From assembly GCA_036271555.1 (NCBI GenBank), contig DATBAK010000022.1, positions 1 to 54,444 on the forward strand: DNA of 54,444 nt, in the 5' to 3' direction. Shown in pieces: positions 33,786 through 42,013 of this stretch (position 1 is its first letter; the number at the start of each line of letters is the position of its first letter). This DNA comes from Acidimicrobiia bacterium (GTDB taxonomy: Bacteria; Actinomycetota; Acidimicrobiia; IMCC26256; PALSA-610). Made by a program: the position numbers and the translations under genes. The notes below the pieces were generated by a model. It did no database searches. It was given only the letters and a program-made list of their open reading frames with translations, and was not told the origin of the DNA.

Positions 33786-35359
33786 GGCGTGCTCGTTTCT
33801 GCGACGACGGTACGGGACTGCTCGCGGAGGTATTGCTGCAGGTAGTACGGCCCTCCGCCGGCCTTGCCGTTGGTGCCCGACCCCTTCCAGCCGCCGAACG
33901 GCTGGACGCCGGGCCACGCGCCGGTGGTCGCACCGGCGCGGCGGTTGACGTAGACGACACCCGCGTCGACCTCGTTCAGGAAACGGTCGACATCGGTCCG
34001 ATCTTCGCTGAAGAAACCCGCGGTCAAGGCGAACGAAGTGTCGTTCGCGAGCGCGAACGCCTCGTCGAGCGAATCGACGGGCGCGACCGCGATCAGCGGC
34101 ACGAAGAGCTCGGTGCGCCACAGGTCGCTGTCGCGCGGCACCTCGACGACGGTGGGCTCGACGTACTTGCCGCGCGCGAAGTCGCCGTCGACGAGTCGGT
34201 GGCCGCCGACGAAGACCTGGCCGGTACTTCGCGCTTCGTCGACCGCGCGTTCGAAGCGCGCGACGGCGTCGTCGTCGATCACGGGACCGAGGTACACGCC
34301 GCGGTCGAGCGGATTGCCGACCGCGATCGCGCGCGTGCGCTCGACGAGCGCTTGGACGAACTCGGAGAAGACGCTGCGGTCGACGTACGCGCGCGACGCC
34401 GCCGAACACTTCTGCCCGGAGAGCCCGAACGCGGAACGCATCGTTCCCTCGGCAGCCGTCGCGATGTCGGCCTGCGCGGCGACGATCACCGGGTTCTTGC
34501 CGCCCATCTCGCAGATGACCGGCTTCGGATACGCCGTCGCGAACGACTTGTAGACGCCCATGCCGGTCTCGTACGAACCGGTGAACGTGAGGCCCGCGAC
34601 CCGGGGGTCGTTCACGAGCGCGGCCCCGACGGTCTCGCCGGGTCCGCTCACCGCGTGCAGCGCGTCGGTCGGCACACCCGCTTCGTGCATCGCGGCGACC
34701 GTCATCAACCCCGTGAACACACCCTGTTCCGACGGCTTCAACACCGCCGTGTTGCCGGCGACGAGCGCGGCGCCGAGCGGTCCGGCCGCGAGCGCCATCG
34801 GGAAGTTGAACGGCGAGATGACGGCCCACACGCCGTACGGGCGCATCACATCGCTCGTCACCTCCTGCTCGGAGAGCCGGCCCATCGGCATCGCGAAGCC
34901 GTCGTGCTCCTGCATCTGATGGCAGTAGTAGCGGATGAGGTCGGCCGACTCCTCGACGTCGCCGAGCGCCTCGAGGCGGTTCTTGCCGACCTCCATCGCC
35001 ATCAGCGCGGCGAGCGCGTTGCGGTGTTCCGAGATCTGGTCGGCCGCGCGCTCGAGGATTGCGACGCGCTCCTGCCACGGTCGCGCGGCCCACGCCGGGA
35101 ACGCCTCGCGAGCGGCGGTGACCGCGTCGCGCACGTCGTCGTCGGAGGCGTGCGCGAACGTTCCGATCACGAGCTCGTCGTCGATCGGCGAGCGCTCTTC
35201 GTACGCCTCACCCGGGCGGCCCTCGCGGTGCTCGCCGTTCACGAGCGAGTCGTGGCTCTCGCCGAGCCACGTGCGCGCGGTCGCGATGCCGTCGTCGTAC
35301 GCGCGGTGGAGCGCGTCGTCGTCGGCGCTCAGGGTCGCGTAGGTCACGCGGAATGCCAT
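33782..35359 (-). CDS. Aldehyde dehydrogenase, 1-pyrroline-5-carboxylate dehydrogenase-like
   Basis: A 525-residue NAD(P)-dependent aldehyde dehydrogenase. Sequence blocks VISPFNFPMALAAGPLGAALVAGNTAVLKPSE, FTGSYETGM, CEMGGKNPV with Glu284, and GQKCSAASRAYVD with the nucleophile Cys318 resemble P5C dehydrogenase (RocA/PutA) rather than betaine- or succinate-semialdehyde types. It would oxidise glutamate-gamma-semialdehyde or a similar aminoaldehyde. It starts 10 nt after the decarboxylase stop and its stop overlaps the GabT-like start by ATGA. Confidence 0.9.
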   Translation of the reverse strand: MAFRVTYATLSADDDALHRAYDDGIATARTWLGESHDSLVNGEHREGRPGEAYEERSPIDDELVIGTFAHASDDDVRDAVTAAREAFPAWAARPWQERVAILERAADQISEHRNALAALMAMEVGKNRLEALGDVEESADLIRYYCHQMQEHDGFAMPMGRLSEQEVTSDVMRPYGVWAVISPFNFPMALAAGPLGAALVAGNTAVLKPSEQGVFTGLMTVAAMHEAGVPTDALHAVSGPGETVGAALVNDPRVAGLTFTGSYETGMGVYKSFATAYPKPVICEMGGKNPVIVAAQADIATAAEGTMRSAFGLSGQKCSAASRAYVDRSVFSEFVQALVERTRAIAVGNPLDRGVYLGPVIDDDAVARFERAVDEARSTGQVFVGGHRLVDGDFARGKYVEPTVVEVPRDSDLWRTELFVPLIAVAPVDSLDEAFALANDTSFALTAGFFSEDRTDVDRFLNEVDAGVVYVNRRAGATTGAWPGVQPFGGWKGSGTNGKAGGGPYYLQQYLREQSRTVVAETSTP

Positions 35360-35369
35360 CGTGGCTCCC

Positions 35370-37016
35370 TCAGGCCGTCGGGCGCGGCGCGTTGAGCGGC
35401 CAGCGCGGGGAGGTGGTGTGCGGGGGAACCAGGCGGGCGGACACGTGGATGACGCGCGGCTCGCCGCTCGCCGCGGCCTTCTCGAGCGCGCGCTCGTAGT
35501 CGTCGCCGAGCCCGTCGACGCGCTCGGCCGCGATGCCGAAGCCGCGCGCGACGTCGACGAAGTCGACCGCGGTGAGGTCGCAGCCGTTGTGCGGGTCGTC
35601 CTCGTGACCCCAACGCAGCATGCCGTAGCCACCGTCGTCGACGATCACGGTTGTGAGCGGCAGCCGCTCCTGCGCGACGGTCGCGAGCTCGCCCAGCGCG
35701 AAGAGCACGCCGCCGTCACCGACGACTGCGACGACCGAACGTTCCCGGCCGACCGCGACCGCGGCGCCGATCGCGGCAGGAAAGGCGAAACCGAGCGTTC
35801 CCCACCCCATCGGATAGTGGAGGCCGCGCGCCTGCTCGACCGGGTACTGCCCCGAGAGCCAGTAGCCGGGGATGCACATGTCGGCGAACACGACGGAGTC
35901 GTCGGCGAGCGCGGCGCGCGTGTGGTCGACGAACTCGAGCGCGGGCGCCATCTCCGTGTCGGCGCGCAACGCGTCGCGCGCGGCGCGGGTGACCGTGGCA
36001 ACGTCGATCCACGGCTCGCGTGCCGTGACTCCGTGCGCGAGCACGCGCAGCGCGGCGGCCGCGTCGGCTTCGATCACGACGTCCATGTCGTAGTTCTTCG
36101 TTGCGTCGATCTCGTCGACATTGATCGCGGCACGCGCGCGGGGGAGCGGCAGCTTCCAACCCATCGTGTTCATGTGGTCGAGGTCGCTGCCGACGACGAG
36201 CACGAAGTCGGCCGCTTCGATGAGCTCGGTGACCGCGGGCTCGTGCGGCGGCGCGCCGACGAGCCGCGGATGGGTCGCCGGAAGCACGCCCCGCGCCTGG
36301 AACGACGCGATCACGGGCGCGCCGAGCGTGCGCGCGAGCGCGTCGATCTCGGAGCCCGCTTCGCGCGTCCCGCCGCCGATCCAGATCAGCGGTCGCTGCG
36401 ACCGCTCGATGAGCTGCCGCACCGTCTCGACCGCGTCGGCGGCGACCGCGCGCTCGGGCACCGCCGCGTGCGGCGCGAGCTCACCGAACGACGCGTCGGC
36501 GACCGGTGCGCTCAGCAAGTCGGTCGGCACGCCCAGATACACGGGACCGCGCGGCGCCCGCAGCGCACGTGCGAGTGCGTCGCGGACTGCAGGACCGAGC
36601 TCGTCGGCCCGCCCGACCTCGACCCGCGCCTTGGTGACGGGCGCGAACAACCCGGCCTGGTCGGTGCACTCGTGCAGTACGCCGCGGTAGGCGCCGGGGC
36701 GCCGCAGCGTCGTGGCGATGTCGGACGCGATCACCACGACGGACGAGTGCGACGCCCACGCCTCACCGACGGCGCCGAGCGTGTTGGCCGCGCCGGGACC
36801 GGTGGTCGTGAGCGCGACACCCGGCCGTCCGGTCGCGCGCGAGTAGCCGTCGGCCGCGTACGCGCATCCTTGCTCGTGACGCGAACCCACGACGTGGATG
36901 CCGGCCTGCGCACACGCGGGCCAGAGCGCGAGGTTGTGCACACCGGGGAGACCGAAGACCGCGTCGACCCCCGCGTCGCGCAGCGCGTCCGCGATCGCGC
37001 CCGCTCCCGTCGTCAT
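35370..37016 (-). CDS. Thiamine-diphosphate enzyme, AruI/acetolactate-synthase-like decarboxylase
   Basis: A 548-residue ThDP-dependent enzyme. The activating Glu48 sits in RHEQGCAYAADGYSRATGRPG; the ThDP-binding half reads VGDGGVLFALGEL followed about 20 residues later by VDDGGYGMLRWG. VFGLPGVHNLALW and RGVLHECTDQ resemble AruI (5-guanidino-2-oxopentanoate decarboxylase) more than true acetolactate synthases such as the ilvB product in this window. A 2-oxo-acid decarboxylase giving an aldehyde for the two neighbouring ALDHs is the simplest reading. Start at ATG 37016; no strong Shine-Dalgarno. Confidence 0.8.
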   Translation of the reverse strand: MTTGAGAIADALRDAGVDAVFGLPGVHNLALWPACAQAGIHVVGSRHEQGCAYAADGYSRATGRPGVALTTTGPGAANTLGAVGEAWASHSSVVVIASDIATTLRRPGAYRGVLHECTDQAGLFAPVTKARVEVGRADELGPAVRDALARALRAPRGPVYLGVPTDLLSAPVADASFGELAPHAAVPERAVAADAVETVRQLIERSQRPLIWIGGGTREAGSEIDALARTLGAPVIASFQARGVLPATHPRLVGAPPHEPAVTELIEAADFVLVVGSDLDHMNTMGWKLPLPRARAAINVDEIDATKNYDMDVVIEADAAAALRVLAHGVTAREPWIDVATVTRAARDALRADTEMAPALEFVDHTRAALADDSVVFADMCIPGYWLSGQYPVEQARGLHYPMGWGTLGFAFPAAIGAAVAVGRERSVVAVVGDGGVLFALGELATVAQERLPLTTVIVDDGGYGMLRWGHEDDPHNGCDLTAVDFVDVARGFGIAAERVDGLGDDYERALEKAAASGEPRVIHVSARLVPPHTTSPRWPLNAPRPTA

Positions 37017-37142
37017 ACGGTGCTCATTCGCTCGCTCATTCGCCCGCTCCACTTCGGGTCGCGGACTCGCCCGCTCGCGGCGAGCATCGACGCTCGCTCC
37101 ACTCGGCGCCTTCGGCCGCATGACCGGCCCGGTGCAACGGCC

Positions 37143-38606
37143 TCATACGTCGGTCGCCTCGATCGAGTCGCGGTTGTCGATCTGGGCCTTCTGCAGGCGA
37201 CCGGAGAAGTCGATGTACACCGACTTCGTCTCGCTGAACTGCTCGAGCCCGCGCCGGCCCGCCTCGCGATAGCCGTTGCCCGTGTGCTTCGTGCCGCCGA
37301 ACGGAAGGTGGATCTCGGCGCCGATCGTCGGCGCGTTCACGTACACGATGCCGGTGTCGATCGCGTGCACCGCGGTCATCGCGAGGTTCACGTCGCGCGT
37401 GTAGACCGCGGCCGACAAGCCGTACTCGCAGTCGTTCACGGTCGCGATCGCGTCCTCGAACGAGTCGATCTCGACGACGGTGAGCACGGGACCGAACACC
37501 TCGTTGCGCGTGAGGTACGAGTCGCGCGTCGCACCGCGCACGATCGTCGGCTCGAAGAACGACCCGCCGTCGCAGCCTTCGACCGACACGATGTTGCCGC
37601 CGGCCACGAGCGTGTTGCCCTCGCCGAGCCCGGTCTCGACCATGCCTGCGATGCGCTCCGCGGACCGGTGGTCGATGACCGGACCGACGTCGGTTCCCGA
37701 GGCGACCGGGTCGCCGATGACGAGCTTCGCGGCGCGCGCCGCGATCGCATCCACGAGCTCGTCGGCGACGTCGCGGTGCACCACGAGCCTCGACGTCGAC
37801 GTGCAGCGCTGGCCCGCCGTCCCGAACGCACCGAACAGCGCGCCTTCGACCACGAGCTCCAGGTCGGCGTCCGGCAGCACGACCATGGCGTTCTTGCCGC
37901 CGAGCTCGAGCGACACGAGGCGAGGCCCGGTCTCCATCGCCGCCGCCGCGACCTTGCGGCCGGTCGGCACCGAGCCGGTGAAGCTCACGGCGCGGATGCC
38001 GGGATGCGATGCGATCGCGGCGCCGACCTCGCCGAAGCCGTGCACGACCTGAACGAGCTCCTCGGGCACGCCCGCGTCGGTGCACGCGCGCACGAATTCG
38101 ACGCAGCATTGCGGCGCGTGCTCTGACGGCTTGATGACGACACCGTTGCCCGCGAGCAACGCGGGGAAGATCTTCCACGAAGGGATCGCGACCGGGAAGT
38201 TCCAGGGCGTGATCATGCCGACGACGCCGACCGGATGGCGCGTCGTGAAGCCCATCTTGTTCGGCATCTCGCACGGAACGGTCTCGCCCCACGCGTTACG
38301 GCCCTGACCGGCGATGTAGCCGGCCATGTCGATGGCCTCCTGCACGTCGCCGCCGGCCTCGACGAGGATCTTGCCCGCCTCGCGGCTGACGAGCGTCGCG
38401 AGCTGCGCCTTGCGCGCCGCGAGCACGTCGCCGATCGCGGTGATCGTCTCCGCGCGCCGGGGCACCGGCACCGCCGCCCACGCGCGCTGCGCGTCGGCCG
38501 CGCGCGCGACCGCGGCGTCGACTTCGGCGCGGCTCGAAACGGGGAGCTCGGCGATCACCTCGGCGGGGCGCGCCGGGTTGACACTGGCGAAACGGTCGCC
38601 GGCCAC
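37143..38606 (-). CDS. NAD(P)-dependent aldehyde dehydrogenase (semialdehyde type)
   Basis: A 487-residue aldehyde dehydrogenase. The catalytic Asn136 (ITPWNFPVAIPSWKIFP), Glu234 (LELGGKN), and nucleophile Cys268 (GQRCTSTSRL) are intact. FTGSVPTGRKV and DADLELVVEGALFG resemble alpha-ketoglutaric semialdehyde and related semialdehyde dehydrogenases. The GTG start at 38606 follows a good GGAGGT with 6 nt spacing. First gene of the minus-strand operon, separated by 126 nt from the decarboxylase; divergent from the MurR/RpiR regulator. Confidence 0.88.
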   Translation of the reverse strand: MAGDRFASVNPARPAEVIAELPVSSRAEVDAAVARAADAQRAWAAVPVPRRAETITAIGDVLAARKAQLATLVSREAGKILVEAGGDVQEAIDMAGYIAGQGRNAWGETVPCEMPNKMGFTTRHPVGVVGMITPWNFPVAIPSWKIFPALLAGNGVVIKPSEHAPQCCVEFVRACTDAGVPEELVQVVHGFGEVGAAIASHPGIRAVSFTGSVPTGRKVAAAAMETGPRLVSLELGGKNAMVVLPDADLELVVEGALFGAFGTAGQRCTSTSRLVVHRDVADELVDAIAARAAKLVIGDPVASGTDVGPVIDHRSAERIAGMVETGLGEGNTLVAGGNIVSVEGCDGGSFFEPTIVRGATRDSYLTRNEVFGPVLTVVEIDSFEDAIATVNDCEYGLSAAVYTRDVNLAMTAVHAIDTGIVYVNAPTIGAEIHLPFGGTKHTGNGYREAGRRGLEQFSETKSVYIDFSGRLQKAQIDNRDSIEATDV

Positions 38607-38640
38607 GGCGTACCTCCTGTTCCGGAGCGGTCGAAGTATT

Positions 38641-38654
38641 GTAACGTACGTTCC
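38641..38654. promoter_or_regulatory. Palindrome GTAACGTACGTTCC in the ALDH-regulator intergenic region
   Basis: The core AACGTACGTT (38643-38652) is a perfect 10-bp palindrome; 12 of 14 bases of the wider site pair. Read on the minus strand, TACAAT (38643-38638) is a good -10 for the ALDH operon, so the site overlaps its promoter. It is the best candidate operator for the adjacent MurR/RpiR protein and differs from the TACTGACT sites. Confidence 0.55.
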
Positions 38655-38718
38655 GAGCGTGTCGTCGGTGCTCCTCGCCGGGGGGAGGTCGACCGGGCGG
38701 ACGGCTCGGGAGGGACGG

Positions 38719-39582
38719 ATGACTCCGACGACGGGCCGCCGGTCGGTCCTCGACCTGATCGCCGAGGCCGCGAACCGGTTCACGCCGTCGGAGCGCCGGG
38801 TCGCCGAAGCCGTCATGGCCGACCCGAAGGTCGTCGCGTTCGGCACCGTCGCGCAGCTCGCCGAGACGTCCGGTTCGAGCGGCCCGACCGTGCTGCGGTT
38901 CGCCGCGAAGCTCGGCTTCGACGGCTTCGTCGAGCTTCAGGCGAGCGTGCAGGAGGAGATCGCCGATCAGCTCCGGCCCGCGACGCAGCGCATCCGCGAG
39001 CGTCCGCTCAGCGATGTCATCGGCCGCACGCTCACTGCGGATCTCGAGAACGTGCGCACGACGCTCGGTGAGGTCGAGCCCGACGACTTCCGGACCGCCG
39101 TCGAGCTGCTCTCCGATCGCCGCCGCCGGATCTTCGTGATCGCGAGCGAAGTGTCGGGCGGTGCGGGACGACTGCTCGCGGGTCAGCTCGACCTCCTGCG
39201 CGACGGCGTGCACGAGATCACGGGCACACCGGTGAGGGTGTCGCGCGATCTCGTGCGCATCGAGCAGGACGACGTCGTCGTGGTCGTCGACCTCCGGCGC
39301 TACGAGCGCTGGTTGCTGGAGACGACGTCACGCGCGGCCGACACCGGCGCGCGGCTCATCGCGATCACCGACGGTCGGCTGTCGCCGCTCGCCGACCGCG
39401 CCGAGATCACGTTCGTCATCGCGGCGCGCGGCGTCGGTCCGTTCGACAGCGCGGTCGGCGCGATGTCGTTGGTGCACGCACTGGTCGCGGCGGTCGCGGC
39501 GCGGTTGCGGCGCAGCGCGACCGGCCGGCTCGACGCGGTCGAGGACGCCTGGCGCGCCGGCACCGACCTGGTGGAGCAGTAG
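38719..39582 (+). CDS. MurR/RpiR family transcriptional regulator (HTH + SIS)
   Basis: A 287-residue regulator: N-terminal RpiR-type helix-turn-helix (RFTPSERRVAEAVM, TVAQLAETSGSSGPTVLRFAAKLGF) and a C-terminal SIS (sugar isomerase) domain (about residues 125-260; VIASEVSGGAGRLLAGQLDLL, VVDLRRYERWLL, ITDGRLSPLADRAE) that normally senses phosphosugars, though many members respond to other small effectors. The ATG follows a GGGAGGG. It is divergent from the ALDH/decarboxylase operon, with a palindrome between them, so it probably controls that operon. Followed by repeat copy 5. Confidence 0.88.
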   Translation: MTPTTGRRSVLDLIAEAANRFTPSERRVAEAVMADPKVVAFGTVAQLAETSGSSGPTVLRFAAKLGFDGFVELQASVQEEIADQLRPATQRIRERPLSDVIGRTLTADLENVRTTLGEVEPDDFRTAVELLSDRRRRIFVIASEVSGGAGRLLAGQLDLLRDGVHEITGTPVRVSRDLVRIEQDDVVVVVDLRRYERWLLETTSRAADTGARLIAITDGRLSPLADRAEITFVIAARGVGPFDSAVGAMSLVHALVAAVAARLRRSATGRLDAVEDAWRAGTDLVEQ

Positions 39583-39596
39583 CTCCCGTCGGTCCC

Positions 39597-39640
39597 GTGG
39601 TACTGCGTTGCCCGGCGATATGCCGGCAACGCAGTACCAC
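39597..39640. repeat. 44-bp palindromic intergenic repeat, copy 5
   Basis: Invariant arms GTGGTACTGCG (39597-39607) and CGCAGTACCAC (39630-39640); pairing reaches 16 bp and continues with a CGGC/GCCG inner stem. Its last base is the first base of the TAG stop (minus strand) of the sigma factor gene. It lies between convergent genes. Confidence 0.9.
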
Positions 39641-40206
39641 TAAGAGCCGGGAGGGTGCCCGGACGCCTGGATGCGGAGGCGGACGGCCTCGATCGCACGG
39701 TGCTGCAGCGCCTTCACCGCACCCGGCGAGCGACCGAGTCTCGCCGCGGTCTGCTCGATGCTGAGGTCGTCGACGATCCGCAGGAGCAACACCTCTCGCT
39801 GACCGGGCGCGAGCGCGGCGAGCGCGCCCCGCAGCGCGTGCGCGCCGACCCGCGCGAGCGCGTCGGCCTCGGGATCATCGGGCGCGCGCCAGTGGGTGAC
39901 CTGGTCGAGCGGGACGGTCAGGCGCCGGCGCCGGTGATGGTCGACGACCCGGTGATGCGCGATCGTGAACACCCACGATCGGAACTGCGACTCGGTGCCC
40001 TCGAACCGGGGCAGGTGCTCGAACACCGCGAGGAGCACCTCGTCGACGAGGTCGTCGGCCGCCTCGCGCGCCTGCGCCTGGAGGTAGCGGCGCACGGGGA
40101 AGAGCAGCGGCCGGAGCAGGTGCTCGTAGGCCGCCGACCGATCGGGACCCGGCTCCGCCGCGATCGCGAGCGCGTCCGCAAACGTCGAGTCCCCGGACGC
40201 GCGCAT
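39640..40206 (-). CDS. ECF-type RNA polymerase sigma factor
   Basis: A 188-residue extracytoplasmic-function sigma factor. Region 2 (about residues 26-92: LLFPVRRYLQAQAREAADDLVDEVLLAVFEHLPRF, then SQFRSWVFTIAHHRVVDHHRRRR) recognises -10 DNA, and region 4 (about 130-180: LAPGQREVLLLRIVDDLSIEQTAARLGRSPGAVKALQHRAIEAVR) recognises -35 DNA. No anti-sigma factor is visible beside it; the adjacent gene encodes an M14 peptidase. A GATACA-type -10 lies just before the ATG. Target genes unknown. Confidence 0.9.
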   Translation of the reverse strand: MRASGDSTFADALAIAAEPGPDRSAAYEHLLRPLLFPVRRYLQAQAREAADDLVDEVLLAVFEHLPRFEGTESQFRSWVFTIAHHRVVDHHRRRRLTVPLDQVTHWRAPDDPEADALARVGAHALRGALAALAPGQREVLLLRIVDDLSIEQTAARLGRSPGAVKALQHRAIEAVRLRIQASGHPPGS

Positions 40207-40249
40207 GCCTTTGTATCGGGCACGCGCGCGAGCGAAGTGAAGCGCGTCG

Positions 40250-41947
40250 TTATGAAGCTGAGAGCGTGACCGTCGTCCGCACGACGCCGGCGCGCGGATG
40301 GCGTGCGGTGATCTCGACCTGCGTGCCGTCGGGCGCGTCGACGACCCACTCGGCCTTGGCGCGATCGGTCGTCGGATCGTTGGCGGATCCGAAGTCCTCG
40401 AGCATCGAGCGCGCCCGGTTGCGTCCGGCGAGCTGGCCGAGGTCGATCCGCTCGGTGCCGCTCACGAGCCGCACCCCCGCGGCCGGTGTGATCCGCGCGG
40501 TCACGCCGTCGACCAGCTTCTTCTCCGTCGCCTTGGCGGTGACGTTCGTCGGCAGCCAGCCGTCGTTCTCGACCGCGAGCCGGATCCGCCAAGTCGAGTC
40601 GGCGAGCCGGTCGACGTCGGCGCTGCGGATGCGAAGCCGCGGCGTGACCAGCGCGGTCCAGATGTGGAAGTCGCTGTGCGGCGCGACCTCCGTTTCCATC
40701 AGCTCGGCCGGTGCGTTGCCCCACACGTTGAACCAGTCCCAGCCGCCGATCTCGACCGGACCGAGCTGCGGGTGCTCGAACGGGGTCCACGGCACGAAGC
40801 CGCGTCCGCCGAGCGCCTCGTCGTTCCACTTCAGGAGCGCGAGGTCGTCGGCGATCGGATGGTCGGCGAACCAGTCGACGAAGTGGTAGTCGGTGATGCC
40901 GGCCTTCGGGAGCGGGCTCCAGAACTCGGTCGTCCACCCGAACACGCCGACGTGCTCGTACGCCCACATGTCGGCCGCGCCGCTGATGACGTCCTTCGGG
41001 TCGTAGCGGAACTCGTGGAAGACCGAGATCTGCTTGTAGCCCGTGATCGCCGTCGCGTGCTTGCCGATGTCGTTGTACGCGCGCAGGTCCTCGGTGGGGA
41101 ACTGATCGTCGGGCCGATCGTCGTAAGGCCGCAGGATCACGGCGCTGAACGTGTGGTGCGCGAAGTAGGCACAGATGTTCGGCCGGTCGACGACGGCCTG
41201 CATGATCGTGTGGACCTCGGGCTCTGACGACGGAAACGGACCCGACCCCTGCTGCTCGCCGTTGGTCCGCCAGTTCACGGGGAAGTTGCGGTTGAGGTCG
41301 AGTGCGCGCGGCTCACGCGCGTTCGGCACGAGCACGCCGTCGTAGTTGCGGATCGTGCCTTCGGCGAGCAGCCGGTAGTACGGACCCGCACCGTCTTCGT
41401 CCGGCGCGCGCGGCACCATCAGGCGCGCGTCCTCGGCCGCGATCTTCCACGCGCCGTTCGGATCGGCGACGCGCATCGACAGGATCCGACCGTCGCCGTC
41501 GATGTCGCCCTCGACGAGCCCGTCGGGATCGTCGACGCGCGGCCACCGGCGCACGCTCGAGCGCAGATAGGTCGGCGGCTTCGCGAGCGCGAGCTCGACA
41601 CCGTCGGGATTCACGCGCGGCACGACGTAGAACGTGCGGGTGTCGACGGCGCGTGTGACGCGCTCGTCCTCACCGTGCTGCGTCACGAGTCGGTGCAGCA
41701 AGTGCAGCGCGGCGGTGGACCCGGTGACCTCGGTCGAGTGGATGTTCGCGTCGATCCAGATCGCGGGCTTCTCGTCGTGCGGCCCGGTCGCCGAGTTCGT
41801 GATCGTGACGAGGCGGATGTCGCGCCCCTCGTGCGACTTCCCGATGCTCTCGAGGGTCACGAGGTCGGGGCGCGCCGCGGCGAGCGCGTCGAGCGCGGCC
41901 ATGAGCTCGCCGTACTTGTAGAGCCGGTCGAAGGTGATGCCGTCCAT
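40250..41947 (-). CDS. M14 family zinc carboxypeptidase
   Basis: A 565-residue zinc peptidase of the M14 (carboxypeptidase A/T) family. Zinc ligands are His70 and Glu73 (IHSTEVTG) and a third His in the YFAHHTFS region; DLNRNFP carries the substrate-carboxylate Arg, and TTEFWSP supplies the likely general-base Glu. A C-terminal ~130-residue beta-rich extension follows. No signal peptide is visible, which is unusual for this family and may mean a cytoplasmic role or a missed start. The ATG at 41947 was chosen because earlier codons are the shadow of ilvD. Confidence 0.88.
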   Translation of the reverse strand: MDGITFDRLYKYGELMAALDALAAARPDLVTLESIGKSHEGRDIRLVTITNSATGPHDEKPAIWIDANIHSTEVTGSTAALHLLHRLVTQHGEDERVTRAVDTRTFYVVPRVNPDGVELALAKPPTYLRSSVRRWPRVDDPDGLVEGDIDGDGRILSMRVADPNGAWKIAAEDARLMVPRAPDEDGAGPYYRLLAEGTIRNYDGVLVPNAREPRALDLNRNFPVNWRTNGEQQGSGPFPSSEPEVHTIMQAVVDRPNICAYFAHHTFSAVILRPYDDRPDDQFPTEDLRAYNDIGKHATAITGYKQISVFHEFRYDPKDVISGAADMWAYEHVGVFGWTTEFWSPLPKAGITDYHFVDWFADHPIADDLALLKWNDEALGGRGFVPWTPFEHPQLGPVEIGGWDWFNVWGNAPAELMETEVAPHSDFHIWTALVTPRLRIRSADVDRLADSTWRIRLAVENDGWLPTNVTAKATEKKLVDGVTARITPAAGVRLVSGTERIDLGQLAGRNRARSMLEDFGSANDPTTDRAKAEWVVDAPDGTQVEITARHPRAGVVRTTVTLSAS

Positions 41948-42000
41948 CGTCGCCGAGGCTACCCAGGCCTTCGCCCGGCGGGTCCCGGTGTGCCCGCGCA

Positions 42001-42006
42001 TACGCT
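42001..42006 (+). promoter_or_regulatory. Putative ilvD -10 element (TACGCT)
   Basis: TACGCT ends 7 nt before the ilvD ATG with no Shine-Dalgarno between, suggesting a leaderless or near-leaderless mRNA. The same TACGCT-to-ATG arrangement precedes the P1 peptidase at 3984-3989. Confidence 0.35.
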
Positions 42007-42013
42007 CCGGCCC

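Noticed and set aside
35370-37016. A second acetolactate synthase for branched-chain synthesis
   Set aside because: The GLPGVHN and RGVLHECTDQ blocks resemble AruI-type decarboxylases and no regulatory subunit is adjacent; the real ilvB is at 49170.
37017-37142. Short GAGCGAATGAGC-type repeated stretch between the decarboxylase and ALDH genes
   Set aside because: Only two or three imperfect units; too short and degenerate to call a regulatory repeat.
5115-39640. CRISPR array
   Set aside because: The 44-bp repeats are thousands of bases apart, palindromic and not separated by uniform spacers; no cas genes were seen.
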